Assembly (NCBI GenBank): GCA_001970855.1
Contig: LSSN01002863.1
Span: forward strand, 1 to 25,599
From: Smittium culicis
Taxonomy: Eukaryota > Kickxellomycota > Harpellomycetes > Harpellales > Legeriomycetaceae
Direction of reading: 5' to 3'
Length of the DNA: 25,599 nt
Below are positions 1 to 12,048 of the stretch, one piece after another. Each line of letters opens with the position of its first letter. The first letter of the stretch is position 1. Under the pieces are notes generated by a model that did no database searches, was not told the DNA's origin, and saw only the letters and a program-made list of their open reading frames with translations. The position numbers and the translations under genes are program-made.

Positions 1-261
1 AATAAAATAAAATAAAATAAAATAAAATAAAATAAAATAAAATAAAATAAAATAAAATAAAATAAAATAAAATAAAATAAAATAAAATAAAATAAAATAA
101 AATAAAATAAAATAAAATAAAATAAAATAAAATAAAATAAAATAAAATAAAATAAAATAAAATAAAATAAAATAAAATAAAATAAAATAAAATAAAATAA
201 AATAAAATAAAATAAAATAAAATAAAATAAAATAAAATAAAATAAAATAAAATAAAATAAA
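1..261. repeat. (AATAA)n pentanucleotide microsatellite
   Basis: A perfect array of the 5-bp unit AATAA, about 52 copies, runs from the first base to position 261, where the pattern breaks into ordinary AT-rich sequence. It does not resemble a telomere repeat of the TTAGGG type. Because the window opens inside the array, its true length is unknown, and the contig edge is probably an assembly stop in low-complexity DNA. Confidence 0.98.
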
Positions 262-3200
262 TAATTCAATTAATGAAGAAATTATGTTTATAGCTTTATA
301 AAATATAATATACTAATTTTTTTTATGAGTACTTAAATTGGAATTCAGAAAATATGTATGTTTTTTTTTTAATAAATAATAGAAAAAATCTAATATATAT
401 AACTTTACTTAGCGTAATAAAATTTTATGCATTTTTTCTAAAATATAACCAGAAAAAAAACTATGATATAATAAGAGATAAAAACATATATAGATAACAA
501 TTAATCGTTATGAATATGTATCAGAGAGATTTTAGAGTCATTCAAAGAATTCTCTTTGTAGTCTGGCTCTATACTTTTATTTCTTCTATCATTTTCTGAA
601 AATTTTATTTTTATTAATATTTTGTAATGCCGAAAAGAGTATAAAAAAGCACTATAATTAATTGATAATTTATGTTTGAAATGTAGCTAACTATAAATCT
701 GTATTTAGTGAGTATGATAATGAAGTAGTATTAAAGCAAAAAGTTTAATTCAAAGATAAAATGGCACAAATATGAACACATTAATGAAATATTATTATAG
801 CAACTACTATCACAAGTTTAGATCAAAGAAAAAATTTACGAAACAAAAAAATCATAAAAGTCATGATCAAAGAAAAAAAATACATCATTGAGGAGTAAAA
901 AAACTAAAGGGAAATCGAAAATAATGCTGAGAAGATTAATTTGATATTTCATTCAAGAAAATTTTTTTGGTCACTAACAATTAATTAAATTTTTTATATA
1001 ATATTTTAACTTTTGTTTATTTTTATAATAAATTAAATATTAAAAATTAAACTAAATAACATCCAATAAAAATATTATGACAATGAAAAGATGTTTTTTT
1101 TTTTATTTTTTTTTTCACATAGTATATTAAGCATAATTTAAAAGCATAAAAACTATTAAAAAAATTTAAAAAGTTAAAAAAATACTCCAAAAATAGTTTT
1201 TCAACTGACCCCTTTCTGCCGCTCTAGCAGCTCCATGCCCACTGAGCGTTGGCTCAAGGGGAGAAGATGTTTAAATGATGCGAAGAAATCTGCTGCATTA
1301 TCTGAAACTCCTAAATAAATATCCCAATATACTAAAAATCGAAGCTGAATTAATAATTATGGAAGCATTAAAACATAAATTTAATAAAAAATAATCTTTA
1401 AATTAAACATAAATAGTATTTTATTAATTAATTAGCTGATATAGATATCTGAAGTGCAGATTTTATTATTCATTGACAGGTTCAATGTTTATAAATCAAA
1501 CTCGTCATTAATGTACTATGCTAATAATGATTTATCCGCCTTTACATCAGCAATCAGTTTTCTAACTATATAGAGAAACCAAAAATTTACATTAATTGTG
1601 ATATAATAATGAATAAATACTCTAAATGCTTTTTTTAGAATCTATCAATTTACTATTTCATTAATTTATATACTCTATGACTATTTTTTATCCGTTTTAT
1701 ACTTTATTATTTAGTGTTTAGCCCTTAATTACTTTTTATGGGTAAATCAATGACACCAAATTTCCTTTATATTAAAATTTTATACCTTTAAGGGAATGTT
1801 GATATTTTCACTTTAAATAAGTATAAATATTGCTCGATATAAAAAATACTTTTATAAGTATAAATATTGCTCGATATAAAAAATAATTTTATAAGTATAA
1901 ATACTAATATTAAATTCTTGAAATTTTATTTGAATGTGTTTTTGAGTTAAATTATCTATTTAATAACCCTTTAAACTCTCATTTTGAACTTTTTAATAAT
2001 ATTTATTATATTATTATGAAATTTAAAATCAAGAATAGTTAATATTATAACACTATCTATAAATATCAAAGACTGTAATGAGTTTAAAAAAGCTGCAGGG
2101 TCAATTTGATTTTGATTTTAATTTCCCACAGTTTATTTAATAAAATTTGAAATATATTTATTATTATGAATTTCAATTTTTCAATTTTTCAATTTATTTT
2201 GTATTATTTTTTATGGCAATTTTTCAAAAATATACAAGATAATGTTTAAACTAAGAAATATTATCGCATTTATTAATTTTTATTATTTTAAAACTATAAT
2301 GTTTAAAATTTATTGTCAATAAAATAATACTACAAAAAAATGAAATTATAAATTTATTTAAAGTATTTCATAAATGATACATACTTTACATGATTTTAAA
2401 TTTTTTTTCATATATTTTATAGTTATTTTAATGAGTTATAATCATTTTTTTCCCCCCCAGAAATAATTTATAGTTAATTTTACAATATAAAAAAATATTT
2501 AAAAAGTTAAAAAATTTTAAAATCATAAAATTTCAAAATAAATACCTATAATTATATTTATAAGTTATCATTACGATAAATAGAGCTTTTTCCACTAAAA
2601 TTTTCCTACTCTAAATCCTTTCTTTTATCTATTAGTACTGAAATAATTTTCTATCTAATTATTATCCGTCGCAGTTAATAGCTATTCCTAATTTACTCTA
2701 GAAAACAAAATTATAGTATAAAAAGTTATATTCCTAAAAATGATCTCGAATATTTAACGTAGTTATTCATACGTGGTAATTATAGTCATAAATTTAAAAC
2801 AAAATAATTACACAGGAATGCTATATTTGCTAAATAAGATATCCATTTTTCGTGAATTTTCATTCTAACAACTCTATTGGTTAAAGATAAGGGTTGAGAA
2901 TTAGTTACTTGGACAAATATTTCAATTCTTACTCATTTTATTTATAAAGACCATTTTTCGGCAGAAAGAAAGAGAACTTCATTATTTTATTAACATAGTA
3001 TTCCTTTTTCTAAAATAAGACTCGAAAGGAAAAGGAATAATTATATAATTGAACAAGATAAAATATCATCACTAAATATTTTATCTTTATAATAAGTATC
3101 AATTATAACATTTTATTAACTCTTTATTTATAACCGATCACACATATATCGAATTGTAGATGTTGTGTATTCTTAACACGACGTATTAATATCCTTACAT

Positions 3201-3300
3201 GTGCCATTATATTGGGTATACTTTTAGATTCAAATATACTAGATTTATATAGTTGATTTAAATTACATATTAAAGCTATTTAAATATAATTGATTTTTTT
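262..3300. other. Gene-free AT-rich spacer
   Basis: Stops are dense in all six frames and I see no exon chain. Poly-A and poly-T runs are frequent. Two things stand out. One is the short 37-bp tandem repeat near 1.8 kb, listed separately. The other is an island of clearly higher GC at about 1200-1312. Read on the minus strand, that island gives about 35 codons without a stop after an acceptor-like ATTTAG, ending in TGA. Its last part (ELLERQKGVS) loosely resembles the end of the dispersed repeat family found at 3.3-6.5 kb, so it is more likely a repeat relic than a gene exon. A C-run is present near 2452. Confidence 0.6.
1817..1903. repeat. 37-bp tandem repeat, about 2.35 copies
   Basis: The unit starts ATAAGTATAAATATTGCTCG and continues GATATAAAAAAT. 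It occurs at 1817-1853, again at 1854-1890, and a partial third copy covers 1891-1903. The two full copies differ only near the end of the unit (ACTTTT versus AATTTT). The sequence is AT-rich and non-coding. It looks like a minisatellite-type local duplication rather than a mobile element, since no inverted ends are seen. Confidence 0.9.
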
Positions 3301-3721
3301 TTTCTATTTAGCTCATATTTAGTGTTTGCAGCGGGTGGTACTTAAGCATTGTAAAACCAAAAAACCACAATTTATCTAAATGAGACCAAATATTAATCTC
3401 TGTGTATAAAATACCACGTTTATTCCACTTTTTTAAAACTTGACAATCTTGAACAAGTTTCTTGAAACTATTTAACCTACTTACCTTTTCAAGAACATCC
3501 GAATTTTTTATCATATCATTTTGAATTACCAAAATTGACTAACCAATTGTAGCATAATAAATAATATATCAAATCCAGTATTCCATTGGCAATTTAATAG
3601 AATTGGTCCAATAAAGTCATATTTTTAAAATTTCAACCAATTATGGTTTTCGCAAATGTATAAGATCATTTTTGTAGAAGGATTAATTCGAAATATCTCA
3701 AAAAATATTTTTTTTAAATCT

Positions 3722-3772
3722 CAGAATTTTATTGGTACGATAAAAATAAAAGAAGATATGCGGTAAAGTAAA
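3722..3772. repeat. Direct repeat copy 1 (pair with 5393-5443)
   Basis: About 44 of 50 bases match the segment at 5393-5443 in the same orientation, around a shared core GAATTTTATTGGTACGATAA. Read on the minus strand the core contains ACCAATAAAAT, close to the GCCAATAAA head of the dispersed family, so the pair is probably part of the same repeat copies. Confidence 0.8.
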
Positions 3773-5392
3773 CTAAAAACAATAGTTAAGTTGGTGCAAG
3801 GCATAAAAAAACTAATATTCAATTACTAATAAATTCCTCTGCCGTTCTACCGTCTGCGTACCTAAAGGGAAATAGGATCAATCTACGAACCGAAAGATCC
3901 ACTCAGGCATAGCGTCAAGTTCGAAATAGTTAAAAAATAGCATGATAGTATCTCGGTACACATTCAATACAAAACTAGGCTAAATAGCAAAAATTTGTAA
4001 TTGAATATCTTGAGAATTTAGTAGTTAATTTACTGATTGAAATTATACACAAAGTCTTATAAGATATAAATAAACCTCCAACTCATAAAACTGATATTAA
4101 ATTTGATGCAATTTGTAATTGGAATTAGTAAGAGCTGATGACATATTTAGATTCTTAGATTGAAAGGACCTTTTTTTCCACTAGGCTAAAAATAGCAAAT
4201 AATAATTAGGCGGGGTTATTGGCTAAATCTTGTATTCCATTTAATGACAGCATTTATTGGATTAAATCCCAAAAATATATTTGAAGTGAATGAAAATCTA
4301 ATTAGAAAAAGTATATCCCGTAAAAAGAAACTTTTATGTAGGTAGAAAAGCTACTGCGTAACACATGTTCTTAGTATTGATCCTTGAAAATAATCTACTA
4401 CAGATCTTTCTTTTTTGCACTAAATGAAAATAAATCCTTTGAGGAGGCCAATAATGTTCTGCGATAAGAAAAAAGCCCTCTTTCAGGGGTATTGACTTTT
4501 TTAAACCACCAAATTGATCCAACCAAATGGTAATATAATAAATTAATATTTATCCATGCGAATTTATTGGCTATGGAGCTCAATATATCCAATAATGTAA
4601 TAACATTTGGTATTCATCCAATTATGACCTGTATTTAGGTCTAGTCGTGTTGGTCCCTGAAAGTGCTGATAATTTGTACAGATGTGAGATTATTTGGAGG
4701 TGCGGAACTTTTACCATTAAAATTTTCCTACTTATAATGCTTATTTTTTCAATCAAGATATATATCTATATCGAATGAATTAAATAATTAGTCAATAGCT
4801 TTATCTAATTCAAATAAGCAAATAGAATTTCCAAGAAAAAAAGTTCTGCTTCTGCTAAGAATATCCCAGATAAAAGAAATAATATACAAATGATTGTTTG
4901 TACAAGATTAATAGTTGTAAACTTTGCTATAGTTGAGCGGTTTTTAGAGTTAAAAGCCATTTGTGACAAATAGTTTTATTGTATCGTAAGAAAATTCAGG
5001 CCAATAAAATCATCTAAGTAATTATATGGCAAATAATAATAAAAGTAGCACAAACTGATTAAGGCCATAACAAAAATCAGGTTATAGGAGAATGATGAAG
5101 TGTAGATCATGAGTAGATAAATTCTTCTACCTTTTTAAATTGAGCGACAAGTTTATATTATACATAAAAATAAACAAGTGCGTTTTCAAAAAGCCATAAT
5201 AAAAAATTCCTAATAATTTACAAGATATTACTTAGAGTATAGAAACAAGAAATACTGGCATCAATCTATTTGCAGTTACAGTAGGACGATTGTAGATGTG
5301 TTATTTTTTCAAGAGCACATCATTTTCTTGAAAATCGGAGTAAGGCGAATTTTATTTAATTCTAATCTGTTTAGATTTTATTTTTATTTTTT

Positions 5393-5443
5393 CGGAATTT
5401 TATTGGTACGATAACAATAAAAGAAAATATGATGTTAAGTAAA
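5393..5443. repeat. Direct repeat copy 2 (pair with 3722-3772)
   Basis: Same-orientation partner of the segment at 3722-3772. The match fades on both sides, so this is a shared fragment of a degenerate repeat rather than a recent duplication. Confidence 0.8.
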
Positions 5444-6520
5444 TTGCTCCGTTGATATCGCTCATTTTTATAGTAAGCTTTATTGCTGATTTTCATGATC
5501 AATTTAGCCCTTTACCAACCAGCACTCTTTAAAAAAATCAATTTTATGATTCGATCATGGTTTATAAATAATTTTATTATTGTTGCTAGTATTCAATAAA
5601 TCAAAATTTTTTAGGGCCTCGGGATTAAAGATTTTTAATTGAACACAGTTGTGTATATTTGGTAGATCAAAAATAGCCTACTTCCCGTCAAAGTTTTAAG
5701 CAGCCACAAATAAGTAGAAAAGGGATAGTAGAAAAGCATAATTGTATCTGCAGCTAATATTTGTGCTAATATTTAACCATTTCCAAGGCCGATGCTCTTA
5801 AAAAATATTAAAAATCATAATTGGAAAAGCCAAATATTATTGATTTGTTGTTGCATGTGCTTTAGGTTGTAGCCAATAAAATATAATAATTTTATATTAA
5901 TTTATTATTTTGTTGCTTGTTTGAATAACTATAATAGTTCAAAAAAAGGTAACCACACCTGGAAGAGTTAAATAAGATTAAAATAAATCATATTAGAGGG
6001 CGTTGATGGGCTCATATTTCTTGAATATTTTATTACTAATTTTTCAAGAAGAGTATGAAAATTAGGATTTGGCTATTTTTATTTTTTAATGAAATTTAGA
6101 GTAGCATATTTTATTTATTATTAATCTGCTCTAGTTTTTCAAAATTCCAACTTTAATTACTAATTAATAAAACATAAATTGTAAAATTAAACTCTGTTCA
6201 AACTTTATTATTACTAATCCTTTCACGGACGGTTGGCCCTTTTTTGTATGCTAAAGCTAATCAAACTTTTTATTAATTAGCTTTAAATATCAATCGGTTA
6301 TTGGACATATAAAATAGCTCATCTTGCAAAAAGTTGCTCTTTAACCTTTCAGAGGCGGTTGGCTTTTTTTTGAACTGCAAAAATTATCCAACCAAATAAA
6401 AATATATTCAATCAATTTAGAGCATTAATTGTTTATTGGCTATTTACATATGTATGACCAATAATTATTGATTTAAAACGATTTATTAATTATGATTTTT
6501 AAAACTTTTAAGGGAACTAG

Positions 6521-8399
6521 CTAAGGAAAGGAATAAATGGTTCAAGTAAGTGCAGTATATATTCTTGAAGTTTTTTGATCGCAGAAAGGGTTAATCTAAA
6601 GAGGGCTTCATTATCAACATAATGGAAATAATGCTCCTTATAAAATTTTATAAATGAATAAATACGGTAGATAAAAATACGGCTATTTTTTTGATCGCAG
6701 ATACTTATAGAGTATATTTTTAATAGGATAGTGGCTTATATCTATTTAAAGCACAATAGTTCTTTTATTAAATTTGTTCTGATTGATTATTGTATTGAGA
6801 ATAGCGTTTGCGCCATTAAAAATTCTGGCAATGATAGATATTTTCCTTCATTTTCAAGCTATTTTATCATAATTTTGGCTGCATTTTTCAGAATCTATAG
6901 TATCAGCAAAGCTATGTAAATGTTATTAATTTCCGAGATTAAAAATATATGAGCTTAGATAATCGGATTTATTCGTTTATTCATGTGCACATAATGAGAA
7001 AGGGAATGGAGTTTTGAAAACTACTAATAGATCTTTTCAAGATAAAAGATCAAACAGCGTTAAATATTTCAGGTAGATAATGTAAGATTACATTTATTAA
7101 CCCAAAATGGTATAAAAATTGTAATAGATTTTTGTGGGATTTAGAAGCGCCTAACTAGCAATATCAAAACATGAATTTGGGTGTCTTTATGATTTTTATA
7201 GTTTCATTTACGGGATTATTTGCAGTTTCAGGTTATCAAAAGTTTTTAGTCACCTAATATCCTGCTTCGTAAAGTATAAGCGTGGACTGGTGTACTGATT
7301 TCTAAAAACTAAAAAACGAATACTGTACTGCAGCTTCTAGACTAGCAGAAATTTTGATGTGCATTCCAGTATGAAGATTTAACGATGTATTATTATGTTT
7401 TGTAGCATTTCTGGAATTGATGAGTGGGCTGCAGGTGCAAAGGAAATGCGTGTGGCCGATACAGTAATGTTTTGGGTGTTATGGCTAAGTGGGCCATGCA
7501 GCTGGCTAATACCTCATTAATGCGGCGAATCAGGGGTGTAAATACGTTTGTTTATTTGCGTGACATCTTCTGGGCTGATTATAGGATTTGAGAGCATTTG
7601 ATCAAAAGTGTTTGCCTAAAAGAAGGCCGGGAAGACTGAGCTACTTCGACGCTGCCGCAATATTACTGGCGCACAACACTTTTGTTTTTCCCTGGTACAG
7701 TTTCCGCCAACTAATTCACGCTTTGTTTAGAATTTGCACATTTTAATTAGACAGAAGTAACCCTTTATACTATTTTATGGCTGTGATTTCCTTGTTTTCT
7801 CATTCAATTGCGCGAACTTGCTGAATAATAAAGCTTTACTGCTAATAATATTTTTAGAAACAAAAAACTTCTTTGATACTATCTAATTTTTTAAAAGGCT
7901 GAAAACCCCTTTGCTGATTTCTTAAAGCTTTTTTTTTTAAACATTTCATTTTTTAAATTTTATTTTCTTAATGTTATCTACTATTTAGTAACCATTGCCG
8001 TTTCTAAATTAAAATACACTCTGTAGATAAATAACCACATATCTATCCGCCTCCTTAACCCTTCTTAATTTTCTAACACTCATAGATACTCGTTACTTAT
8101 CCCCTTTATTATTTTGAGTATTGGAGCCGACCATCGCAAACTAGAGTTTATCATTGATGCTTTTTCCTTTTGATTCCCTTTTTATAAGATACACACACAT
8201 CCAAACTCCTTTCGCTATAATATTACACACTTGCTGACATACTAAAATAATTACAACAAATATACTTTTATTCTCTAAATTAATTCCGAAACTTTTCACT
8301 TTACTTAAATATCAATTATATCTTCATTCCAATCTATACCGATCATCCTCTTGTAAACATTTAATCTAACTAATTTATAAATTATTTAATTCTGATCAA
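6521..8399. other. Gene-poor spacer with a GC-raised island at 7.26-7.74 kb
   Basis: No gene is supported. The first part is ordinary AT-rich DNA with a 15-bp direct repeat (TTTTTTGATCGCAGA at 6571-6585 and 6687-6701). From about 7260 to 7740 the base composition changes to clearly more GC. In that island one plus frame is open from about 7402 to 7510, reading ..GIDEWAAGAKEMRVADTVM.. before a TAA, and no family is recognised. An 11-bp match to a pol III A box (TGGCTAAGTGG, about 7482) occurs in it, but no B box or folded tRNA follows. From 7740 to 8400 the DNA is AT-rich again with increasing pyrimidine content toward the RasGAP gene. Confidence 0.5.
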
Positions 8400-8506
8400 G
8401 CCCCCCCCCTCTTCAAGCATAAATTTGATCTTCAATTGATCTTTCTCTCCTTTAATCCATTAGCTCACAATACTTGTCTCTAAAGGAATTAGATGCCAAT
8501 TCAACC
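8400..8506 (+). promoter_or_regulatory. Pyrimidine-rich proximal promoter / 5' leader of the RasGAP gene
   Basis: The plus strand just before the RasGAP start is rich in C and T, including a run of nine C at 8401-8409 and stretches such as CTTTCTCTCCTTT. CT-rich blocks are common just upstream of fungal transcription starts. An upstream ATG at 8493 is in weak context (T at -3) and would be read into a stop after splicing, so it could act as a short upstream ORF. No clear TATA box is called. Confidence 0.4.
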
Positions 8507-11217
8507 ATGTCCAGTAAGATAGCATTTATATATATAATAACACTCTCTTGATTCGTATAATTACTATTCCATAAACAAAAAAATTTATCTGAATTTTAGT
8601 ATCTATTAATCCTGATTTGAGCAAAATAACAGAAAATAATGCATCGCCTTCTCAAGACATCATGCCTAGTGATAATATAATATTAAATAAAGCCTCTCCA
8701 AAGATCCCAACCCGTAAATCTTTAAGCGCTTATTACTCCTATGTTTCTGGAAACGACGAGGAAATAAACGATGAATTGTCTTCAATCCAGATTAAACTTC
8801 GAGAACTAAAGTTCCAAATCTCTTCTCAAAGCAAAGCAAATTTCTCACTTGATAGAGACTTAAGGTATCTGGACAACCGAATAGCCTTATTAATTCAAAA
8901 TAGAATGGCCTCGGAAGAAATGAAAGATCTAGCCTCCCATCTAGATGACACTAAAAGTGAGAATAGAAGGCTCATTCCTTCCGAACAGCAGCTTCATAAA
9001 TATGGGAATCTGTTCTTTTTGCTACAATCTGAGCCTGTTCACATAGCAACTTTAACTAGGTTAGTGAATTTAAGCGATATAGACACCTTACTACAAACGG
9101 TCATGTTTACTCTTTATGGTAACCAATATGAATCTCGCGAAGAAAATTTACTGCTCACAATGTTCCAGCTTGTTTTAGCTGCTCAATTTGAAATGACCAG
9201 CGAGTTCAGCAGCCTTTTAAGAGCGAATACCCCCGTTTCCAGAATGATGATGACTTATACCAGGCGTGGCCCTGGTCAGTCATATTTAAAAAATGTAATT
9301 GCCCCTGAAATCAATCTTATTATCGAAGACTCTAATAGCGATCTTGAGATAAACCCTTTAAAGGTCCTTGAGGAGCTACACCGCAGCTCTGGAAAGCCTA
9401 TTAAAAAATGCTTGCCCGAGGAGGCCTTAAATGATAAAGATGTTATAGAAATACTCAAACCCCGTATTTCTAAACTAATATCAACTGCAAACATTTTTCT
9501 TGACGCTATAATAGGTAGCTTGGATTCTGTGCCATATGGAATAAGATGGATTTGTAAGCAAATTAAATCTTTAACAAGAAGAAGATACCCTAACTCAACA
9601 GATAAGGATGTTTGTTCTCTAATTGGAGGCTTCTTTTTTCTTCGTTTCCTAAATCCCGCAATTGTTACACCTCAAGCATACATGTTAATTGATGCTGATC
9701 CTACCCAAAATCCAAGAAGAACTCTTACTTTAATCGCAAAAATGCTCCAAAATTTAGCAAACAAGCCTTCCTACTCAAAGGAAGCCTACATGGAGTGTCT
9801 ACAGCCTTTTGTTGAGGCTAACCAAGATAGAATTCTAAAATTTCTTTTCGATTTAACTGATGTTGGTGATTTTTATGATTCCTTAGAAATGGATCAATAT
9901 ATGGCTCTCACGCGAAAGCAAGTCACATTGTCTATTAGTATAAATGAAATTTATAATACCCATTCATTATTACAGCAGTACATTGACGTGCTTTCCCCTC
10001 TACCAAACAGCAAACTTCGTTTATTAGTTCAAGACTTGGGTGAATGTCACCCTCAAGTCCCAAGAAGCGAGAATCTTAATGTTGAGCTTGACCTCTACTC
10101 TAGGTGGGAAACTCCTCTTGAATCTACTTTGGAATCAATGACTTTTCAAAACGAGCTAACTTTACACGACATAATGTATATGGAAGCTAAGTCTATCTTG
10201 GTTCAAATATTACGCAGTATGCCTCAATTGGGTGTTATATCAAACGATGGAAATAACTTATCTAATAAAAAGCTTCGCAAAACTGAATTCGGTGGAATAG
10301 ATTTATTACATGTTTCTCAGCAAGCTGCCACATCTAGAGATTCTATCCTTGTCAGAAAAGGTATAAAAGTTCGTGAGATGCTCCATGAACTTGAATCTTC
10401 TGGTGTCATTTCTTCTTCTAACGGATTTTTGAACTTATCTGATGAAATAGTTTTGGAAATAGAGCACTTAGGGAGCGTAAAAGAACAGCTTGAAACAGAG
10501 TATGCCAATTTGTCTAGCGTATATAAAACCATTCAAGATCACAATGAATATCTACAATCTCAACTCGAAACTTATCGCGCATATTTAGAAAATGCTAGAA
10601 TCCAAGCTGGAAATGCTTCAGGCCAAAAAAGTAAAAAGAAAAATCCCAACGCTGTTCCTTCTGGGGTTTCGTTAGTCCAACCCCCTCTAAAAGATAAAAA
10701 GAATAGTTCCACTTTTGGATTTGGTGAAAGAGCCAAAAATATACCTTTTATATCCAAATCGCCTGAACTAAATTTCTCACCAAAAAATAGCCCGCCTAAT
10801 CACTCTAGCCCGCTTTCGCGATCTAGAATAAACCTAAAGCCCGAGCGCTCAAATCCCGCCATAAGCTCAGGATCCGAAATTAGTAGCTCTTTATCTCAAT
10901 CACAATCTTTGCCAATTCCCGATAAGCTCGGAAAATATTGCTTCTCACATAAGGATCTGGAAGCTATGGGAGTTATAATTACATCCAATGTCCCAAAAAA
11001 TCGCAGAGTTAACTTGACTTTTTTGATCTTGTGCCTTTCACCAAGTACATACACGCTAGAAATTATATATAAAGGCCGAGACCGACCGATACTGTTTATG
11101 AACTTGATACTTGACGATTTGCTAGCTAGAAAAAATGACAATCTAGCTGTTCTTGATATGGAATATGTTCATATGGACATCTCAAACCTCATAGATTTGT
11201 TGAAGCGATGTTTTTAA
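8507..11217 (+). CDS. Ras GTPase-activating protein, IQGAP-like/fungal Gap1 type
   Basis: Predicted negative regulator of Ras that speeds GTP hydrolysis at membranes. The model has two exons: 8507-8513 and 8600-11217, with an 86-nt intron (GTAAGA...TTTTAG), giving 874 aa. Without this splice the long frame opens only at a TTG (8617), unlikely in a nuclear gene; the ATG at 8507 has A at -3. Visible parts: an N-terminal helical/coiled-coil region (about 40-130); a RasGAP domain (about 155-440) with the arginine-finger region LLRANTPVSR (Arg210) and the FLRFLNPAIVTP signature (Arg351); a coiled coil (about 617-665) followed by KSKKK; a Ser/Pro-rich linker; and a RasGAP_C domain (about 781-874, FSHKDLEAMGV to the end). 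IQGAPs share this architecture, but their GAP-related domain has Thr where the arginine finger should be. Here Arg is kept and no IQ or CH domain is seen, so this is most likely an active GAP like S. pombe Gap1. Family call very sure; start moderately sure. Confidence 0.9.
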
Positions 11218-12048
11218 AATCTACTGATAAAAAATCTATTTTAAAGGTCGATTTTATAATTCGATATTAATATTTGTATCTTTCATAACGTTTTAAGAAT
11301 AAATTGTACACTCATTCACTATCTTTACAGCTACTATTTGTTGAATATTTATATCCCTTATTTTTTATAGCTCTTTGATTTACACGGTAAACGAATTTCA
11401 AATATCCGGGATAGCTATTTAAATTACACATTAGTATGTTAGATATGTGGCTAACCACTTTACTGACTTGGCTTAATAACATTAAAACAACAAATTTTCT
11501 TCACATTCACTACCAAACTAAAATAAAAATACCCACATTTATTTAACCAAATAGAAATAATCTTGTTTCGATAATTTATTTACTTGAAAATTTTTGTATA
11601 AATTTTTAAACTTTAAACTAAACAATCTTTTTAATTATTTTTTTCGTTACTGCTAATTAATATTTATGTGAACTTTTTTTTAACTTTTTCAATTTCATTC
11701 GATCGTTTTTGTTTTGATTGCGTCGTCTCGCATTAATATATATTTACGTTGGTAATTTTTAATTTTTTTGGTAGCATTAGTCATCGTACTTTTAATTTAT
11801 ATCTATATAAACTTATGCGAGAAAATAAAAAAAGCATTGACTGCCGTAGTTGTTATTTTTGTATATAAGAGATGCGAAAAAGAATTGTCTTCAGGACCAA
11901 AAATCAAGGTTTATTTTTTCTACATGCGAGCAAGTTCATTAAAATAGATTTAAGAAAAAACGAAATTAAGGCAGAATTAATAGCGTGCAATATCTAAATA
12001 TGCTTATTGTTATTACTATTATTTTACTAATTATTAGTATTGTTATAT
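11218..12048. other. Convergent 3' spacer between RasGAP and FHIP genes
   Basis: This 831-bp spacer carries both 3' ends and no gene. A plus-strand AATAAA at 11298-11303, 81 nt after the RasGAP stop, is a likely polyadenylation signal. A minus-strand AATAAA (plus TTTATT at 11910-11915), about 135 nt past the FHIP stop, could serve that gene. The rest is AT-rich filler. Confidence 0.55.

Larger units (their letters stand above)
3300..6520. repeat. Cluster of degenerate dispersed-repeat copies
   Basis: This gene-poor block holds several decayed copies of one repeat family, mostly on the minus strand. Minus-strand copies lie near 3500-3625, 4165-4260, 4470-4620, 6216-6300 and 6345-6470; a plus-strand copy lies near 5868-5980; weaker ones are near 3840-3990 and 4990-5090. 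The shared DNA core, read along the element, is GCCAATAAA..., then TTGGTTGG, then TTCAAAAAA, then a C-rich stretch ending in TGAAAGG. Translated in one frame, copies align as IANK..., INLLYY, LVGSIWWFKK, P..ER, with stops in most copies. The longest remnant, minus strand 4592-4398, is open for 64 codons. I do not recognise the protein. A decayed transposable element or multicopy gene family is the best reading. Confidence 0.7.

Noticed and set aside
1..261. Telomere at the left end
   Set aside because: The AATAA unit has none of the G-rich character of fungal telomere repeats.
3843..3930. tRNA-like or SINE-like element on the minus strand (TGCCTGAGTGG followed by GGTTCG)
   Set aside because: The A-box-like and B-box-like sequences are too close together and no cloverleaf can be drawn. 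A protein-relic reading fits better.
6731..6919. 62-codon plus frame upstream of the GC island
   Set aside because: It has no ATG-context support, no family similarity and ordinary spacer composition.
7480..7530. tRNA suggested by the box-A match TGGCTAAGTGG
   Set aside because: No B box, no acceptor or anticodon stems and no terminator T-run at the right distance.
8617..8619. TTG as start codon of the RasGAP protein
   Set aside because: Nuclear fungal genes rarely start at TTG, and a phase-correct intron links the frame to an ATG in good context at 8507.
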